Below are positions 26,405 to 35,326 of a stretch of DNA of 35,521 nucleotides, piece after piece. How positions within the stretch are numbered: position 1 is the first letter of the stretch; each line of letters starts with the position of its first letter. The position numbers were made by a program, and so were the translations under genes. Source of the stretch: Wohlfahrtiimonas populi (lineage in GTDB: Bacteria > Pseudomonadota > Gammaproteobacteria > Cardiobacteriales > Wohlfahrtiimonadaceae); NCBI RefSeq assembly GCF_002006795.1, contig NZ_MVDN01000010.1:1-35521 (forward strand), in the 5' to 3' direction. Below the pieces are notes generated by a model. That model was not told the origin of the DNA. It ran no database searches and worked only from the letters and a program-made list of their open reading frames with translations.

Positions 26405-27367
26405 CTAGTCTTTGATCATTTCTCCGATCAGAGAAGACGTTTTGTTTTCTCTTTCTTTTTGTCTGGATTTTGAAGATTGGTTCACTAAATAGATCGCCAA
26501 AAAGATAAACAAACAGCCTAAGAAAAATTTTAATGTTAATGCTTCGCCCAAGAAAATAATGGCAAACACTGTCGCAAACATTGGCACTAAAAACAGGAAT
26601 GAAGAAGTTTGAGAAACACCGCCTTTTTGTAATGCCATAAACCATAATGAAAATGAGCCAATCGATGCAGGTATGATTAACCAAATCAAGTTAAACCAAC
26701 CTAAACCACTCAATTGTGCCCAATCATACGATTCTGATGAAGAAAGCGAAATCACAGACAATATGAAACCGCCCATCAACATCTGCCAACCTGCCAAACT
26801 AAATGGCGTGCTATCAATTCTACAAAAGCTTCGTACAGAGATCGTGCATAATGCCCAGCTCAATGCACCCAACAATGCAAACATCATCCCCAAATAACTG
26901 CCGCCTTTACCTAATTTTAAGCACAAAATCACACCAAAAATGCCGAGCAATAAGCCAATCAAACGCTTCATTGTCATTTTCTCCATTTTAGTGAAATGTG
27001 CCAAAATCAAAACCCATAAAGGATTCGTAAAGAATAGAACTGATGCTAATGCAGAATCAATACGCATCAATGCTAGATTTAAAAATCCCATGGCAGCTGC
27101 TGTTTGTAATATCCCCACAATGGTAACATTCAAGAAGCCAAAGAACATCGAGTCTCGGAATGTTGGAATCACGCCAGCTAAACCATATTTATAGCGACAA
27201 ATGGCTAAAACAATCATGCCGGCCACCACAAAACGAACGCCACCTAAGAAAAATGGTGGTAATGATTCTGTTGAAATTAAGAACTTTCCTGTGGGAAATG
27301 ATGATCCCATACAGAAAGTCGCTACTAATAGTAGCGCAATGAATCCTAGATTTTCTCGATTAACCAC
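26405..27367 (-). CDS. DMT-superfamily (EamA) transporter
   Basis: 320 residues with ten membrane helices in two EamA repeats. The first starts GFIALLLVATFCMGSSFPTGKF across residues 8-29; the second includes GALSWALCTISVRSF near residue 170 and ends with FLGEALTLKFFLGCLFI. Family members export amino acids or other metabolites; the substrate is unknown. The start is GTG at 27367, with GGAG five bases ahead; an overlapping ATG at 27369 is out of frame. The C-terminus is basic and hydrophilic. It converges on the cyd operon and stands alone. Confidence 0.9.
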   Translation of the reverse strand: MVNRENLGFIALLLVATFCMGSSFPTGKFLISTESLPPFFLGGVRFVVAGMIVLAICRYKYGLAGVIPTFRDSMFFGFLNVTIVGILQTAAAMGFLNLALMRIDSALASVLFFTNPLWVLILAHFTKMEKMTMKRLIGLLLGIFGVILCLKLGKGGSYLGMMFALLGALSWALCTISVRSFCRIDSTPFSLAGWQMLMGGFILSVISLSSSESYDWAQLSGLGWFNLIWLIIPASIGSFSLWFMALQKGGVSQTSSFLFLVPMFATVFAIIFLGEALTLKFFLGCLFIFLAIYLVNQSSKSRQKERENKTSSLIGEMIKD

Positions 27368-27556
27368 ATCTTCTCCTTCTCTATTTTTCGTAGTTAGTAT
27401 ATCCCCACACTACTAATTAGCAGATTATGATTAATTCATCATACTTTATTTATTATTTTATTCTGATTTTGTTTAATAACTCATACATATTATATTGCCA
27501 AGTTACTTAAGCCGTAATGACTGCTATCGAGCGCAAGAATGGGGATAGGAATAGTT

Positions 27557-27566
27557 ATGCTATAAT
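27557..27566 (+). promoter_or_regulatory. Extended -10 promoter for the Bcr/CflA gene
   Basis: TATAAT (27561-27566) with an upstream TG one base away forms an extended -10 element about 80 bases ahead of the ATG; no good -35 is seen. The rest of the 277-base gap 27368-27644 shows nothing else recognisable. Confidence 0.5.
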
Positions 27567-27644
27567 TTTTCATTTTTATTTTGATCTTCACGCTGATAAA
27601 AACTAGCAACTCAACCGATCTTTAATAAATGGCACTTCAATCTT

Positions 27645-28856
27645 ATGACTTTGTTTACTCCTAAAAAACTCCCCAATGCGCCGTTGTTGGTGATTATTAT
27701 TACTCTGATGGGCGCATTTGCACCAATGTCGATAGATCTCTATTTGCCGGCATTTTTACAAATTCAGGAAGGATTAGGAACGACAGATTCCGAAGTAAAA
27801 AAGACCTTAACGCTCTTTTTGGTAGGACTTTGCATTGGCATGATGTTTTATGGGCCGTTGTCGGATAAATATGGTCGCCGAAACATTATCTTAATTGGTG
27901 CAACAATCTATTCCTTAACGAGTATTGCGAGTACGTTTATTGCCAATATTGAAGGATTGCAAGCGTTACGATTAGTACAAGCAATTGGTGCAGGTGCGTG
28001 TATGGTTGTCGGACGAGCAGTGATCCGAGATGTCTTTAAAGGCAAGCAAGTGGCGGTAATGATGTCAGTTGTGCAGGTGATTATGATGATTGCACCTTTG
28101 CTCGCACCATTAGTTGGCGTAATGTTGCTCTATATTTTTAATAGCTGGCGCGCACTCTTTTGGGCATTAACCTTTTTTGGCTCTATGGCATTTTTTCTCA
28201 CCTTTTTCTTTTTGCCAGAAACTTATCAGAAAGAAGATCGCCCCAATATTACGTTGTGTGAAACATTTAATAATTACTTTTTAATCTTAAAAGATCGTCG
28301 TTCATTAGGTGCGATGCTTGGCTGTGCGTTTCCTTCCGGTATTACATTTGCGTATCTCACAGGATCATCCTATCTCTATCAAGCAAAGTACGGCATTTCA
28401 GAGCTCCATTTTAGTATTATTTTTGGGCTAAATATTGTGGGTGTAATTGTGAGCGCGCTCTTAAACATTTTCTGTTTGCGCCGTTTTAATGTGATTACAT
28501 TGGTAATATTTGGATTAGGTTGGATGAGCCTTTCCGGTATTGTGATGCTGGTGATCGGTGATCATTCTTTGATTGGCTTCTTTGTTTCTACATTCTTGCT
28601 GATGTGTGTTTCTGGCTTTATTGGTAATAATATTGTCTCGCAAATTATTGAACTCAATTACCATCGTGCTGGCGCGGCAATGGCACTGAATTCTTCCACA
28701 CAATTCTTTGTGGGCGCAATCGCAAGTTTAATCGTCACCCATCATCAAGAGATGTTAGTGCCAGTCATGGGCATTTCAGGCATCTTAGCGGTGATTGCTT
28801 ATTTAACTCTCTATCAGCCTTGGAGAGAAGTGAGCACAACAACACATAATAGCTAG
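27645..28856 (+). CDS. Bcr/CflA-family drug resistance MFS transporter
   Basis: 403 residues, 12 membrane helices. The family signature PMSIDLYLPAFLQI in segment 1, FYGPLSDKYGRRNIIL between segments 2 and 3, and RLVQAIGAGACMVVGRAVIRD (residues in segment 4) identify the Bcr/CflA group of proton-coupled exporters for bicyclomycin, chloramphenicol and some peptides. The start is the first ATG of the frame; no good ribosome site is visible. It lies alone with its own promoter and is followed at 74 bases by an unrelated unknown gene. Confidence 0.92.
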   Translation: MTLFTPKKLPNAPLLVIIITLMGAFAPMSIDLYLPAFLQIQEGLGTTDSEVKKTLTLFLVGLCIGMMFYGPLSDKYGRRNIILIGATIYSLTSIASTFIANIEGLQALRLVQAIGAGACMVVGRAVIRDVFKGKQVAVMMSVVQVIMMIAPLLAPLVGVMLLYIFNSWRALFWALTFFGSMAFFLTFFFLPETYQKEDRPNITLCETFNNYFLILKDRRSLGAMLGCAFPSGITFAYLTGSSYLYQAKYGISELHFSIIFGLNIVGVIVSALLNIFCLRRFNVITLVIFGLGWMSLSGIVMLVIGDHSLIGFFVSTFLLMCVSGFIGNNIVSQIIELNYHRAGAAMALNSSTQFFVGAIASLIVTHHQEMLVPVMGISGILAVIAYLTLYQPWREVSTTTHNS

Positions 28857-28929
28857 TACACAAGAAAATTGCTCAAATTGAGCCAATGGAGTAACCTGCC
28901 ACATTCCTCTATTTTCCTCAAGGATTTAC

Positions 28930-30072
28930 ATGCAAGACTATCGTGCGCTCGTTTTAGAGTATTTTGATCACAATGAATTTAGCTATTCAAGTATTCATTC
29001 ATTATGTGAATCCTTTAATCCTGCTGAGAATTTTGAGAAGTATCGTTATCCATTCACTAAAGCCGTAGAAAGCGTTGCAATTCAGCACTTTCCAATGCTG
29101 AAATCTTTTGATCAAGCAGTGCAAACTACATTGAATGAGGAACTTTCTCCCATTCAAGCAGATATTCTAAAAGCCTTGGCTTATTTGGCACTGTGCCACA
29201 TGAAATATGGTGCAAGCTATGATCAAGTCACAGCCAATCGTTTGTATGGCATCATTCAAAAGTTATCACCTGAATTTTATGAAACTTTGAAAGTTGATAA
29301 TACAGCTCAAAATGAACAGATCACTTTTCAATACAATGAGTACTTTGCCACCATTCACATTATCTTCCATCAAACAGATGAAGAAGCTTTAAAAACTGCA
29401 TTAACAGCAATTAATCAGCTATTAGCTACGAAAGAATTCCCTAAAAGCTATCAGCTCACTTTTGAGGTTGAATCAGGTGTAGAATTTACAATATTACCAA
29501 TTGAAGATCTACCGATTTGTGCGCCCCATCAATTATTTGCAGAAGCCATAAAATACCCAGCGTTACATCCTTTGATGGTGGAATATATCCAATTAGCACA
29601 GCATAAATGGCACAGTTATAACAATCCTGAATTGGAAGATCCTTGTGCGATGCCATCCACATTTGCTGTGTTTGCCTTAGCGTTATTGGATGAACAATAT
29701 TTTGATCTCACGCTTCGTTATTTCAAAAATTCTGATGATGAGCATCAATGCATTCAAACGCTCTTTACGCCTGTATTTATGGAAAAATATGGCGTAACTA
29801 AAAAGAGCATTCGCGTTTATATTCAGTGCATTTTATCCATGCAGGAACATGAGCATTTCCCACTCTTTGCAGAGCTCTTTTCAACAGACGAAGCTAAAGC
29901 ATTACTAGAAGATAGTCGACAGAATATGCGTGATTATTATTTTACAGATGAAGATTGGGAAGATATGGATCTCGAAACGGATGAAGAGATCAATGAATTA
30001 TTGGCTTATATGTGGGATAGCGTGCTTTATACAACCTACAATCAAACAGAATTTAACAATATTAACTATTAA
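28930..30072 (+). CDS. Unrecognised 380-residue cytoplasmic protein
   Basis: 380 residues, no family recognised. It is soluble, with no signal peptide or membrane helix, and largely helical, apart from a central part (about 145-215) with beta strands. The end is strongly acidic: FTDEDWEDMDLETDEEINEL near 340-365. The start has a good AAGGA site five bases ahead. It has no operon partner: upstream is a transporter, and downstream a terminator hairpin and a convergent queuosine gene. The 48 bases after the stop hold only a loose GTTCCC/GGGAAC pairing. Codon use resembles neighbouring core genes, so it is not an obvious recent import. Confidence 0.75.
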   Translation: MQDYRALVLEYFDHNEFSYSSIHSLCESFNPAENFEKYRYPFTKAVESVAIQHFPMLKSFDQAVQTTLNEELSPIQADILKALAYLALCHMKYGASYDQVTANRLYGIIQKLSPEFYETLKVDNTAQNEQITFQYNEYFATIHIIFHQTDEEALKTALTAINQLLATKEFPKSYQLTFEVESGVEFTILPIEDLPICAPHQLFAEAIKYPALHPLMVEYIQLAQHKWHSYNNPELEDPCAMPSTFAVFALALLDEQYFDLTLRYFKNSDDEHQCIQTLFTPVFMEKYGVTKKSIRVYIQCILSMQEHEHFPLFAELFSTDEAKALLEDSRQNMRDYYFTDEDWEDMDLETDEEINELLAYMWDSVLYTTYNQTEFNNINY

Positions 30073-30161
30073 CTTTGTTCCCTATGGGAGCTAGGCACAA
30101 AAATAGTATTATTGGGAACGATATAGGATTGTTCTTGTAGTAATTTTAATTAGCCACAAAC

Positions 30162-30189
30162 AAATATCTCGCCAAAAGGCGAGATATTT
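30162..30189. terminator. Terminator hairpin between convergent genes
   Basis: A 12-bp perfect stem (30162-30173 with 30178-30189) with a four-base loop. It lies just past the yhhQ stop and 89 bases after the 380-residue gene. The T tract is short on both sides, but stem strength and position support termination in both directions. Confidence 0.8.
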
Positions 30190-30197
30190 CAACAAGT

Positions 30198-30866
30198 TTA
30201 AGCCATATTTAAATGGCTCTGATCTTTATGATCCGTTGCCATTTTCTTCAAGATGTAATTCAGCAAAACACCATACAACGGCAAGAAAAATAGCGCACAA
30301 ATGATGATCTTAAACGCATAATCCACCATTGCGATTTCTTGCCAATTTGCCGCCATAAATGGATCTTCACTCATATAAAATGCAACGCTGAAGAACACAA
30401 TCGTATCAATCAAGTTACCTGCAACCGCAGCAGCACTTGGCGCAACCCACCATTTTTGTTGACGGCGCAAATAACTGAACACAGTAATATCCATCAACTG
30501 CCCAACTAAATAAGCAGCAAAACTTGCCAATGCAATACGTGCCACAAACATGTTGAATTGAGAAAGTTCACTCAAGCCCATCCATTGCCCTTTAAAAAAT
30601 ACAACGGATAAAACATACGAGATTAATAACGCTGGCATCATCACTACAAAAATGATCTTACGTGCAAGGGATGCCCCAAATACGCGGATCGTTAAATCTG
30701 TGGTTAAAAAGATGAATGGAAATGTGAAAGCGCCCCATGTTGTGTGAAAGCCAAAAATCGTAAATGGCAACTGCACCAAATAGTTACTGGATGCAATGAT
30801 TAAAATATGAAAAAACGATAACTGATACAAAGCACGGTGGCGTTGTTCGTGTGTAAAACTATACAT
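30198..30866 (-). CDS. yhhQ: Queuosine precursor (preQ0/preQ1) transporter
   Basis: 222 residues with six or seven membrane helices. The YhhQ/ECF-type pattern is visible: [37 protein letters not shown] (early Asp/Arg), [17 protein letters not shown] and [14 protein letters not shown]. In E. coli YhhQ imports 7-deazaguanine precursors of queuosine. Its ATG overlaps the end of queC by eight bases, so synthesis and uptake genes are coupled and share the preQ1 riboswitch. The gene ends at a hairpin. Confidence 0.93.
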   Translation of the reverse strand: MYSFTHEQRHRALYQLSFFHILIIASSNYLVQLPFTIFGFHTTWGAFTFPFIFLTTDLTIRVFGASLARKIIFVVMMPALLISYVLSVVFFKGQWMGLSELSQFNMFVARIALASFAAYLVGQLMDITVFSYLRRQQKWWVAPSAAAVAGNLIDTIVFFSVAFYMSEDPFMAANWQEIAMVDYAFKIIICALFFLPLYGVLLNYILKKMATDHKDQSHLNMA

Positions 30867-31527
30867 GATGTTCCCTTTCTGCTAAATATGTCGCTAACCC
30901 TTGTTCGCGCAATTGGCAACTTGGGCACTGCCCACAACCGCCTTCCACGCCTTCATAACAAGTGTGTGTATATTCTTGAATAAACTCTAACTGCCCCATT
31001 TGATCTGCCAATGCCCATGTTTCAGCTTTGGTTAAATACATTAAGGGCGTGATGAGATTGAATTTATAATCCATCGCTAAATTCAGCGTCACATTCATGG
31101 ATTTAATGAACACATCACGACAATCGGGATAGCCACTGAAATCTGTTTCACATACGCCAATGATGATATCTGTAATGCCATTTTCCTTGGCGTGACAACC
31201 TGCCAATAGTAGAAATAGCGCATTGCGCCCTTCCACAATGCTGTTGGGATAAGGTTCACCATCATTATGTATAATCGTGACAGAATCATCCGTTAACGCA
31301 CTGTGCGTTACAGTTTTAATCACAGAAGTATCAATAAAAGTTTGGGAAACACCTAACTTTTCAGCAATGAGTTTAGATTTATCCAACTCAATTGCATGGC
31401 GCTGGCCATACTGAAAAGTAATCGTAGAAACATTCTGCATGCCATAATTTCGAATGGCTTGCAATAAGCATGTGGTGGAATCTTGTCCGCCAGAAAAGAT
31501 CACCAATGCCTTTTTTGAAGAAAGCAT
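30859..31527 (-). CDS. queC: 7-cyano-7-deazaguanine (preQ0) synthase
   Basis: 222 residues, normal family length. The PP-loop SGGQDSTT (residues 12-19) binds ATP, and C190, C198, C201 and C204 ([10 protein letters not shown]) bind zinc. [15 protein letters not shown] and [11 protein letters not shown] are further family marks. It converts 7-carboxy-7-deazaguanine to preQ0 using ammonia and ATP. No other queuosine synthesis gene (queD, queE, queF) is in the window. The leader carries a preQ1-I riboswitch that overlaps the AAGGA ribosome site, so translation should drop when preQ1 is plentiful. Confidence 0.97.
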   Translation of the reverse strand: MLSSKKALVIFSGGQDSTTCLLQAIRNYGMQNVSTITFQYGQRHAIELDKSKLIAEKLGVSQTFIDTSVIKTVTHSALTDDSVTIIHNDGEPYPNSIVEGRNALFLLLAGCHAKENGITDIIIGVCETDFSGYPDCRDVFIKSMNVTLNLAMDYKFNLITPLMYLTKAETWALADQMGQLEFIQEYTHTCYEGVEGGCGQCPSCQLREQGLATYLAEREHHV

Positions 31528-31532
31528 ATTAA

Positions 31533-31570
31533 TTCCTTAGTTTTTTAAAGTGGGAGGTTTTCGAACCACG
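31533..31570 (-). ncRNA. preQ1-I riboswitch, translational type
   Basis: Read on the minus strand: a GTGG/CCAC stem, the loop TTCGAAAACCTC, and the hallmark A-rich tail TTTAAAAAACTAAGGA. The loop CCU can pair with AGG of the ribosome site to form the H-type pseudoknot and hide it. Layout and tail match the Bacillus queC leader class. It ends about six bases before the queC ATG. Confidence 0.92.
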
Positions 31571-31576
31571 GATGCT

Positions 31577-31604
31577 ATTCTAACGTGCTTTCTAATAACA
31601 TCAA
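31577..31604 (-). promoter_or_regulatory. Sigma-70 promoter for queC-yhhQ
   Basis: On the minus strand TTGATG (31599-31604) and TAGAAT (31577-31582) are 16 bases apart. The start of transcription would fall close to the first base of the riboswitch. Confidence 0.65.
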
Positions 31605-31617
31605 GTTTTTTAGTAGA

Positions 31618-31932
31618 TCAAAGATTTTGACCAATAAAACTCGCAAGTTTGGCAAGGGTTTCTTCATTGCGGCGATAATATGTCCATTTCCCATTACGCA
31701 CAGATTCTAATAATTCTGCCTTTTGCATCATGGATAAATATTGGGAAATCGTAGATTGGGACAAACCTGATTTTGTTTGGATATCGCCCACACAAACACC
31801 GCCTCTGAGCATTAATTTCTCATTGCTAGTATCAAAGTGTTTCTCTGGCTCTTTAAGCCATTGCAAAATCTCTAAACGTTTATCATTTGCGAGGGCTTTG
31901 AAAATTTCAACGGTATCCATGGCGATTATCAT
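31618..31932 (-). CDS. ArsR-family transcriptional regulator
   Basis: 104 residues. The winged helix is typical of ArsR proteins: FKALANDKRLEILQWL at the start, then VCVGDIQTKSGLSQSTISQY and a wing ending GKWTYYRR. The metal-type CVC motif is absent; only one Cys stands at that position, so direct arsenic or zinc sensing in the classical way is unlikely. The frame may start at the ATG at 31932 or at 31920; neither has a strong ribosome site. It lies 39 bases after the GDSL lipoprotein gene, as the last gene of the minus-strand run, or it may have its own promoter. Confidence 0.87.
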   Translation of the reverse strand: MIIAMDTVEIFKALANDKRLEILQWLKEPEKHFDTSNEKLMLRGGVCVGDIQTKSGLSQSTISQYLSMMQKAELLESVRNGKWTYYRRNEETLAKLASFIGQNL

Positions 31933-31971
31933 AATATTAACTGTTTACATAGTCAAAAAATCGCTCAATCA

Positions 31972-32589
31972 TTACAAACCCATCTTACTCAAAGCTTGAT
32001 AAATGCCTTCAGCTAAAACTCTATAGCCTGCTTGATTTGGGTGAACATGATCTTGCTTTAAATTCTCTTGCCCTAAAATATCTGAAAATACGTTTGGAAT
32101 AAGATTAATTTTCTCTTCTTTCGCAAGTTCCTTATAAATATCAGCATCGCTTGGCTTTCCTGTAATCGCTGCAACTGGTGACAATGCAGGTACGGCAACC
32201 AATACAGGAATCGAACCATGAGCTTTCACGCTTTGAATGATGGCTCTTAAATCTTCCTTAACAGCTTTAGCATTGCGTCTTTGCAAAAAATCATTGCCAC
32301 CCAATTCGATGATCACTAACTTTGGATTATACTCTGCCAAAACACCATCAATGCGTGATTTAGCTTGATCAGCACGTTCGCCACTAATTCCAGCATTGAT
32401 CACATTCCAATAGGATAATTCTGCCAAAATTGTAGGGTAGGAATCTTTGGGATCAACGCCATAGCCAAATGTCACGCTATCCCCAAATGCTAATACCGTT
32501 GCACCTGATGATAAACGATTATATTTCTGTGGTTTATCACCACAAGCCATCACAACAAAGCTTAATAACAATACCCAAAGATATCTCAT
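31972..32589 (-). CDS. GDSL/SGNH lipoprotein esterase (TesA-like)
   Basis: 205 residues. All SGNH blocks are intact: FGDSVTFGYG (S38), a central Gly in NAGISGERA, GGNDFLQRR (Asn), and DHVHPNQAGY (Asp-x2-His). The family includes the thioesterase/lysophospholipase TesA and arylesterases. Unlike E. coli TesA, the signal peptide ends in a lipobox (Val-Met-Ala-Cys16), so it is a membrane-anchored lipoprotein. The residue after Cys is Gly, favouring the outer membrane under the usual +2 rule. It lies four bases after modE and is co-transcribed. Confidence 0.93.
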   Translation of the reverse strand: MRYLWVLLLSFVVMACGDKPQKYNRLSSGATVLAFGDSVTFGYGVDPKDSYPTILAELSYWNVINAGISGERADQAKSRIDGVLAEYNPKLVIIELGGNDFLQRRNAKAVKEDLRAIIQSVKAHGSIPVLVAVPALSPVAAITGKPSDADIYKELAKEEKINLIPNVFSDILGQENLKQDHVHPNQAGYRVLAEGIYQALSKMGL

Positions 32590-32593
32590 TGAT

Positions 32594-33358
32594 TTATACC
32601 TTCACTAAAATGATATTTTTAGGATCAATTCTAATTCCTACTGAATCGCCTTCATTCAATGCCTTAACATCTGCATAAATGTTACTGGAAACAACTGTTT
32701 GATTACCTACTTTCAATGTTACTTCACAGCCATCTTTATCTGATTTATGAGAAATGACTTCGCCTAAAATGCAGTTCTCTGTTGTATTTGGTACAACATC
32801 TACATTTGGCGCTTTGATGAGCAAAATGAAACGGCCATTTTCCTCAATCTCTAGTAGCTTTGTACTTTCATCAGTGATGGTTGCTTTTAGAATATTCTCT
32901 GCACCAATGTCAAAATAGATATCATCATGAATCCCAAATGATTCAATTTTCACAACTTTGCCTGATAACTGATTGCGCGCACTCGTTTGAAAGCGTAACT
33001 GCTGTAACAAGTTAATATCTACTGCAAAACTTTGAGAATATTGGCTCATACTTTTCAAAAATGCTGAATGAGCTTCTTGGATTAAATCAAAATGTTTAAC
33101 TAATTGTAAGCCACGCTCCGTTAAACATGTGCCACCACCGCCCTTGCCGCCAGTAACACGAACAACCAAAGGTTCATCCGATAGATTATTCATTTTATTG
33201 ATGGCATCCCAAGCAGCCTTATAGCTCATTGGCACAGCTTTCGCTGCATGAGTAATAGAACCTGTATTTTGGATCTCTTTCAATAATTTAATCTGTTGTG
33301 GGTTACCAAAATGAACACCTTCCGCTGTTAACCGGAGATCACCTTCAAAGTTAAACAT
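32594..33358 (-). CDS. modE: Molybdate-responsive regulator ModE
   Basis: 254 residues with the full ModE build: an N-terminal winged helix (NTGSITHAAKAVPMSYKAAW and the GGKGGGGTCLT wing), then two TOBE-type molybdate-binding domains (about 125-190 and 195-254). E. coli ModE (262) binds molybdate and represses modABC. No molybdate transporter or molybdenum cofactor gene is in the window, so it is an orphan here. The ATG has a GAGGTGA site and overlaps the end of the YcxB-like gene by eight bases. Confidence 0.95.
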   Translation of the reverse strand: MFNFEGDLRLTAEGVHFGNPQQIKLLKEIQNTGSITHAAKAVPMSYKAAWDAINKMNNLSDEPLVVRVTGGKGGGGTCLTERGLQLVKHFDLIQEAHSAFLKSMSQYSQSFAVDINLLQQLRFQTSARNQLSGKVVKIESFGIHDDIYFDIGAENILKATITDESTKLLEIEENGRFILLIKAPNVDVVPNTTENCILGEVISHKSDKDGCEVTLKVGNQTVVSSNIYADVKALNEGDSVGIRIDPKNIILVKV

Positions 33359-33851
33359 TTGTCACCTCATAATCTGCTAATTGACGAACACACAACTGGC
33401 GCAATTGGTCAATCTCTGCATCATCTTTTAGGGCTCGTTTAGGAATGATCATATAATGATCTGATGAATCATAAAATACTATGAATAACTCGTCTGTTTC
33501 TAAATAAGCTGCGTAATCATCCCATGTAATTACTTCGGCAACCATGCCACATTCATAGATAATTTTTTCTTCAGAGAAAGTCAGCGTTTCCAGCTCTCCT
33601 GCATTCACCATTTTATAAAAGTTACGACGCACAATCCAACGTTTTGCATAACCTTGATGCAAAATGAACGCAATCACAGCAATGGTTCCACCTAAAAAAA
33701 ACTGACCAATTGCCATGAAAGCAATCGCAATGAGCCATAAAGCAATCTGCACATATAAATCTACTGAGCCTTTATTCAAAGCCTGACGGAAAGCCTCATC
33801 TGCATGATAGTATTCTTCCAACGTTGCAATATAGGCAACTTTAATCTGCAT
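33351..33851 (-). CDS. YcxB-like membrane protein
   Basis: 166 residues. Two adjacent membrane helices at about 30-70 are followed by a cytoplasmic beta-rich domain like the YcxB C-terminal domain: LTFSEEKIIYECGMVAEVITW, then DDYAAYLETDELFIVFYDSS and MIIPKRAL (positions about 88-140). The family function is unknown. It overlaps modE by eight bases and follows the MidA-like gene by 15, so it belongs to the same run. Confidence 0.8.
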   Translation of the reverse strand: MQIKVAYIATLEEYYHADEAFRQALNKGSVDLYVQIALWLIAIAFMAIGQFFLGGTIAVIAFILHQGYAKRWIVRRNFYKMVNAGELETLTFSEEKIIYECGMVAEVITWDDYAAYLETDELFIVFYDSSDHYMIIPKRALKDDAEIDQLRQLCVRQLADYEVTNV

Positions 33852-33866
33852 CCTATTTTCCTCGAG

Positions 33867-35054
33867 TTATAATTGCTGACTCATATCGTACAACGTAAAT
33901 CCTTGCGGTTCTATTGCGATATTCTTACCCAAAGCTAATACCTTAAAGCGTTCACCCATTTCGGCTGGTAAAACGAGTATTTGGATCGCCTGCGCGATTT
34001 TATACCATGCCATTTCATCACTGATTTGCTCTTTAGCTTCTGTAAGCATCGCTTCCAAACCATTACCGTATAAGAAATAAGCTTGGGATGTATAACCTAA
34101 GAAATCTAAATCAGCTTCTAAACCTGCTTCTGCCAACAATGTGAAATCCACATTCGCAGTCAAATCCTGCAAGCCTTGGAATAATTCCCAACTGTTGTGC
34201 ACACGATGTTTAAAGTGAGCGATCAACGTGCCTTCTACACGCTCTTGCATATAATATTGCTGACGACTATAACCATAGTCAATCATCAATACAGCACCTT
34301 TTGTGAGTGTTTGAGTGAGATTAGCCAACCAATTTTTCACCATCGGGCAAACTTCACTCAAATAGCCATCGGGCAATGTGATATTTTCTTCCGCCAATTG
34401 TGCCATAAACTCTGTTAATTGCTCATCTTGGCGATGTGCAACTGTGATGAACTGTTCAGATTTTTCATCATAACCAACATCTGCATAATACGCTTCGCCA
34501 TTTTGAATCGTAAAGCGTTCCACAGGCAATGCATCCACAATTTCATTGCCAATGATGCAACCTTGCCATGCTTCTTTCGGTGGCTCATTCAACCAAATCA
34601 CACGGTCAATCAAATCAGGATGTGTTTTGGCAATACTTTCACGCTGTCTTTCACGCAAAACTGGTGAAATTTCTAGGATATAATAATGCTTTGGCAATGC
34701 ATTGATCGCTTTTAACTGCGTTAAAATATCTGTTGCCATCACGCCTGTGCCTGCCCCCACTTCCATGACAGAAGGCGATTCGCACAGTGCTAAAATCTCT
34801 GCGATCTGATTGGCTAAGCAATAAGAAAAATAAGGTGAAATCATCGGCGCAGTCACAAAGTCACCTGAACTGCCAAATTTAGGTAAAGCACCGGTGTAAT
34901 AGCCCAGCTCAGGATGATACAAGCACTCAGCAAAGTATTCGCTGAATGGGATTGAGCCATTGGCCTTGATTTTCTCAACCAACAAATGCGCTAAACGCGC
35001 ACTATGTGCGCGCTCATCGTCTGTTAGCTCAGGAAGATCTAACTCAACCTTCAT
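33867..35054 (-). CDS. MidA/NDUFAF7-like SAM-dependent methyltransferase (DUF185)
   Basis: 395 residues, typical length. Family motifs are YHPELGYYTGALPKFGSSGDF split near residues 46-67, then APMISPYFSYCLANQI, the SAM-binding VMEVGAGTGVMATDIL, and GNEIVDALPVERF. Mitochondrial NDUFAF7 methylates an arginine of complex I. The bacterial substrate is not firmly known. There is no signal peptide. Its ATG overlaps the stop of the small lipoprotein gene by four bases (ATGA), with GAGG about ten bases ahead. Confidence 0.92.
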   Translation of the reverse strand: MKVELDLPELTDDERAHSARLAHLLVEKIKANGSIPFSEYFAECLYHPELGYYTGALPKFGSSGDFVTAPMISPYFSYCLANQIAEILALCESPSVMEVGAGTGVMATDILTQLKAINALPKHYYILEISPVLRERQRESIAKTHPDLIDRVIWLNEPPKEAWQGCIIGNEIVDALPVERFTIQNGEAYYADVGYDEKSEQFITVAHRQDEQLTEFMAQLAEENITLPDGYLSEVCPMVKNWLANLTQTLTKGAVLMIDYGYSRQQYYMQERVEGTLIAHFKHRVHNSWELFQGLQDLTANVDFTLLAEAGLEADLDFLGYTSQAYFLYGNGLEAMLTEAKEQISDEMAWYKIAQAIQILVLPAEMGERFKVLALGKNIAIEPQGFTLYDMSQQL

Positions 35055-35326
35055 CGAACCGTTACCTCACCGTAACCACCTGCATGTCTTTTCACATGAA
35101 CTTTTTGGCCTGGGAAAAGATCTTTAGGTTCTTTCAACATCACAACCATATAACCTTGTTCTTCAATTTTCACACCAACTTCTTGTTGGTTATCTTCACG
35201 AATAATCACAGAAGAGATTTCACCATTGCCTGTATAAGCCGATTTTTGATCTTCAGGTACAGGTGCATTTGCACAACCCACAACCATTAAACCTGTCAAT
35301 ACAGCTGTTAAAAATTTAACCTTCAC
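35051..35326 (-). CDS. Small lipoprotein, unknown function
   Basis: About 91 residues from a GTG at 35326, chosen because GGAGG lies five bases ahead; the ATGs at 35329 and 35338 are too close to or within that site. The N-terminus is a lipoprotein signal with lipobox Val-Val-Gly-Cys, followed by CANAPVPEDQKSAYTG. The mature part (VIIREDNQQEVGVKIEEQGY, then FPGQKVHVKRH) resembles small outer-membrane lipoproteins with a glycine-zipper-free, SlyB-like C-terminal beta domain, but no family is firmly assigned. It overlaps both neighbours. Confidence 0.72.
   Translation of the reverse strand: MKVKFLTAVLTGLMVVGCANAPVPEDQKSAYTGNGEISSVIIREDNQQEVGVKIEEQGYMVVMLKEPKDLFPGQKVHVKRHAGGYGEVTVR

Noticed and set aside
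30076-30115. GTTCCC/GGGAAC pairing after the 380-residue gene as a terminator
   Set aside because: Only six base pairs around a long loop and no T run; the hairpin at 30162-30189 is far better.
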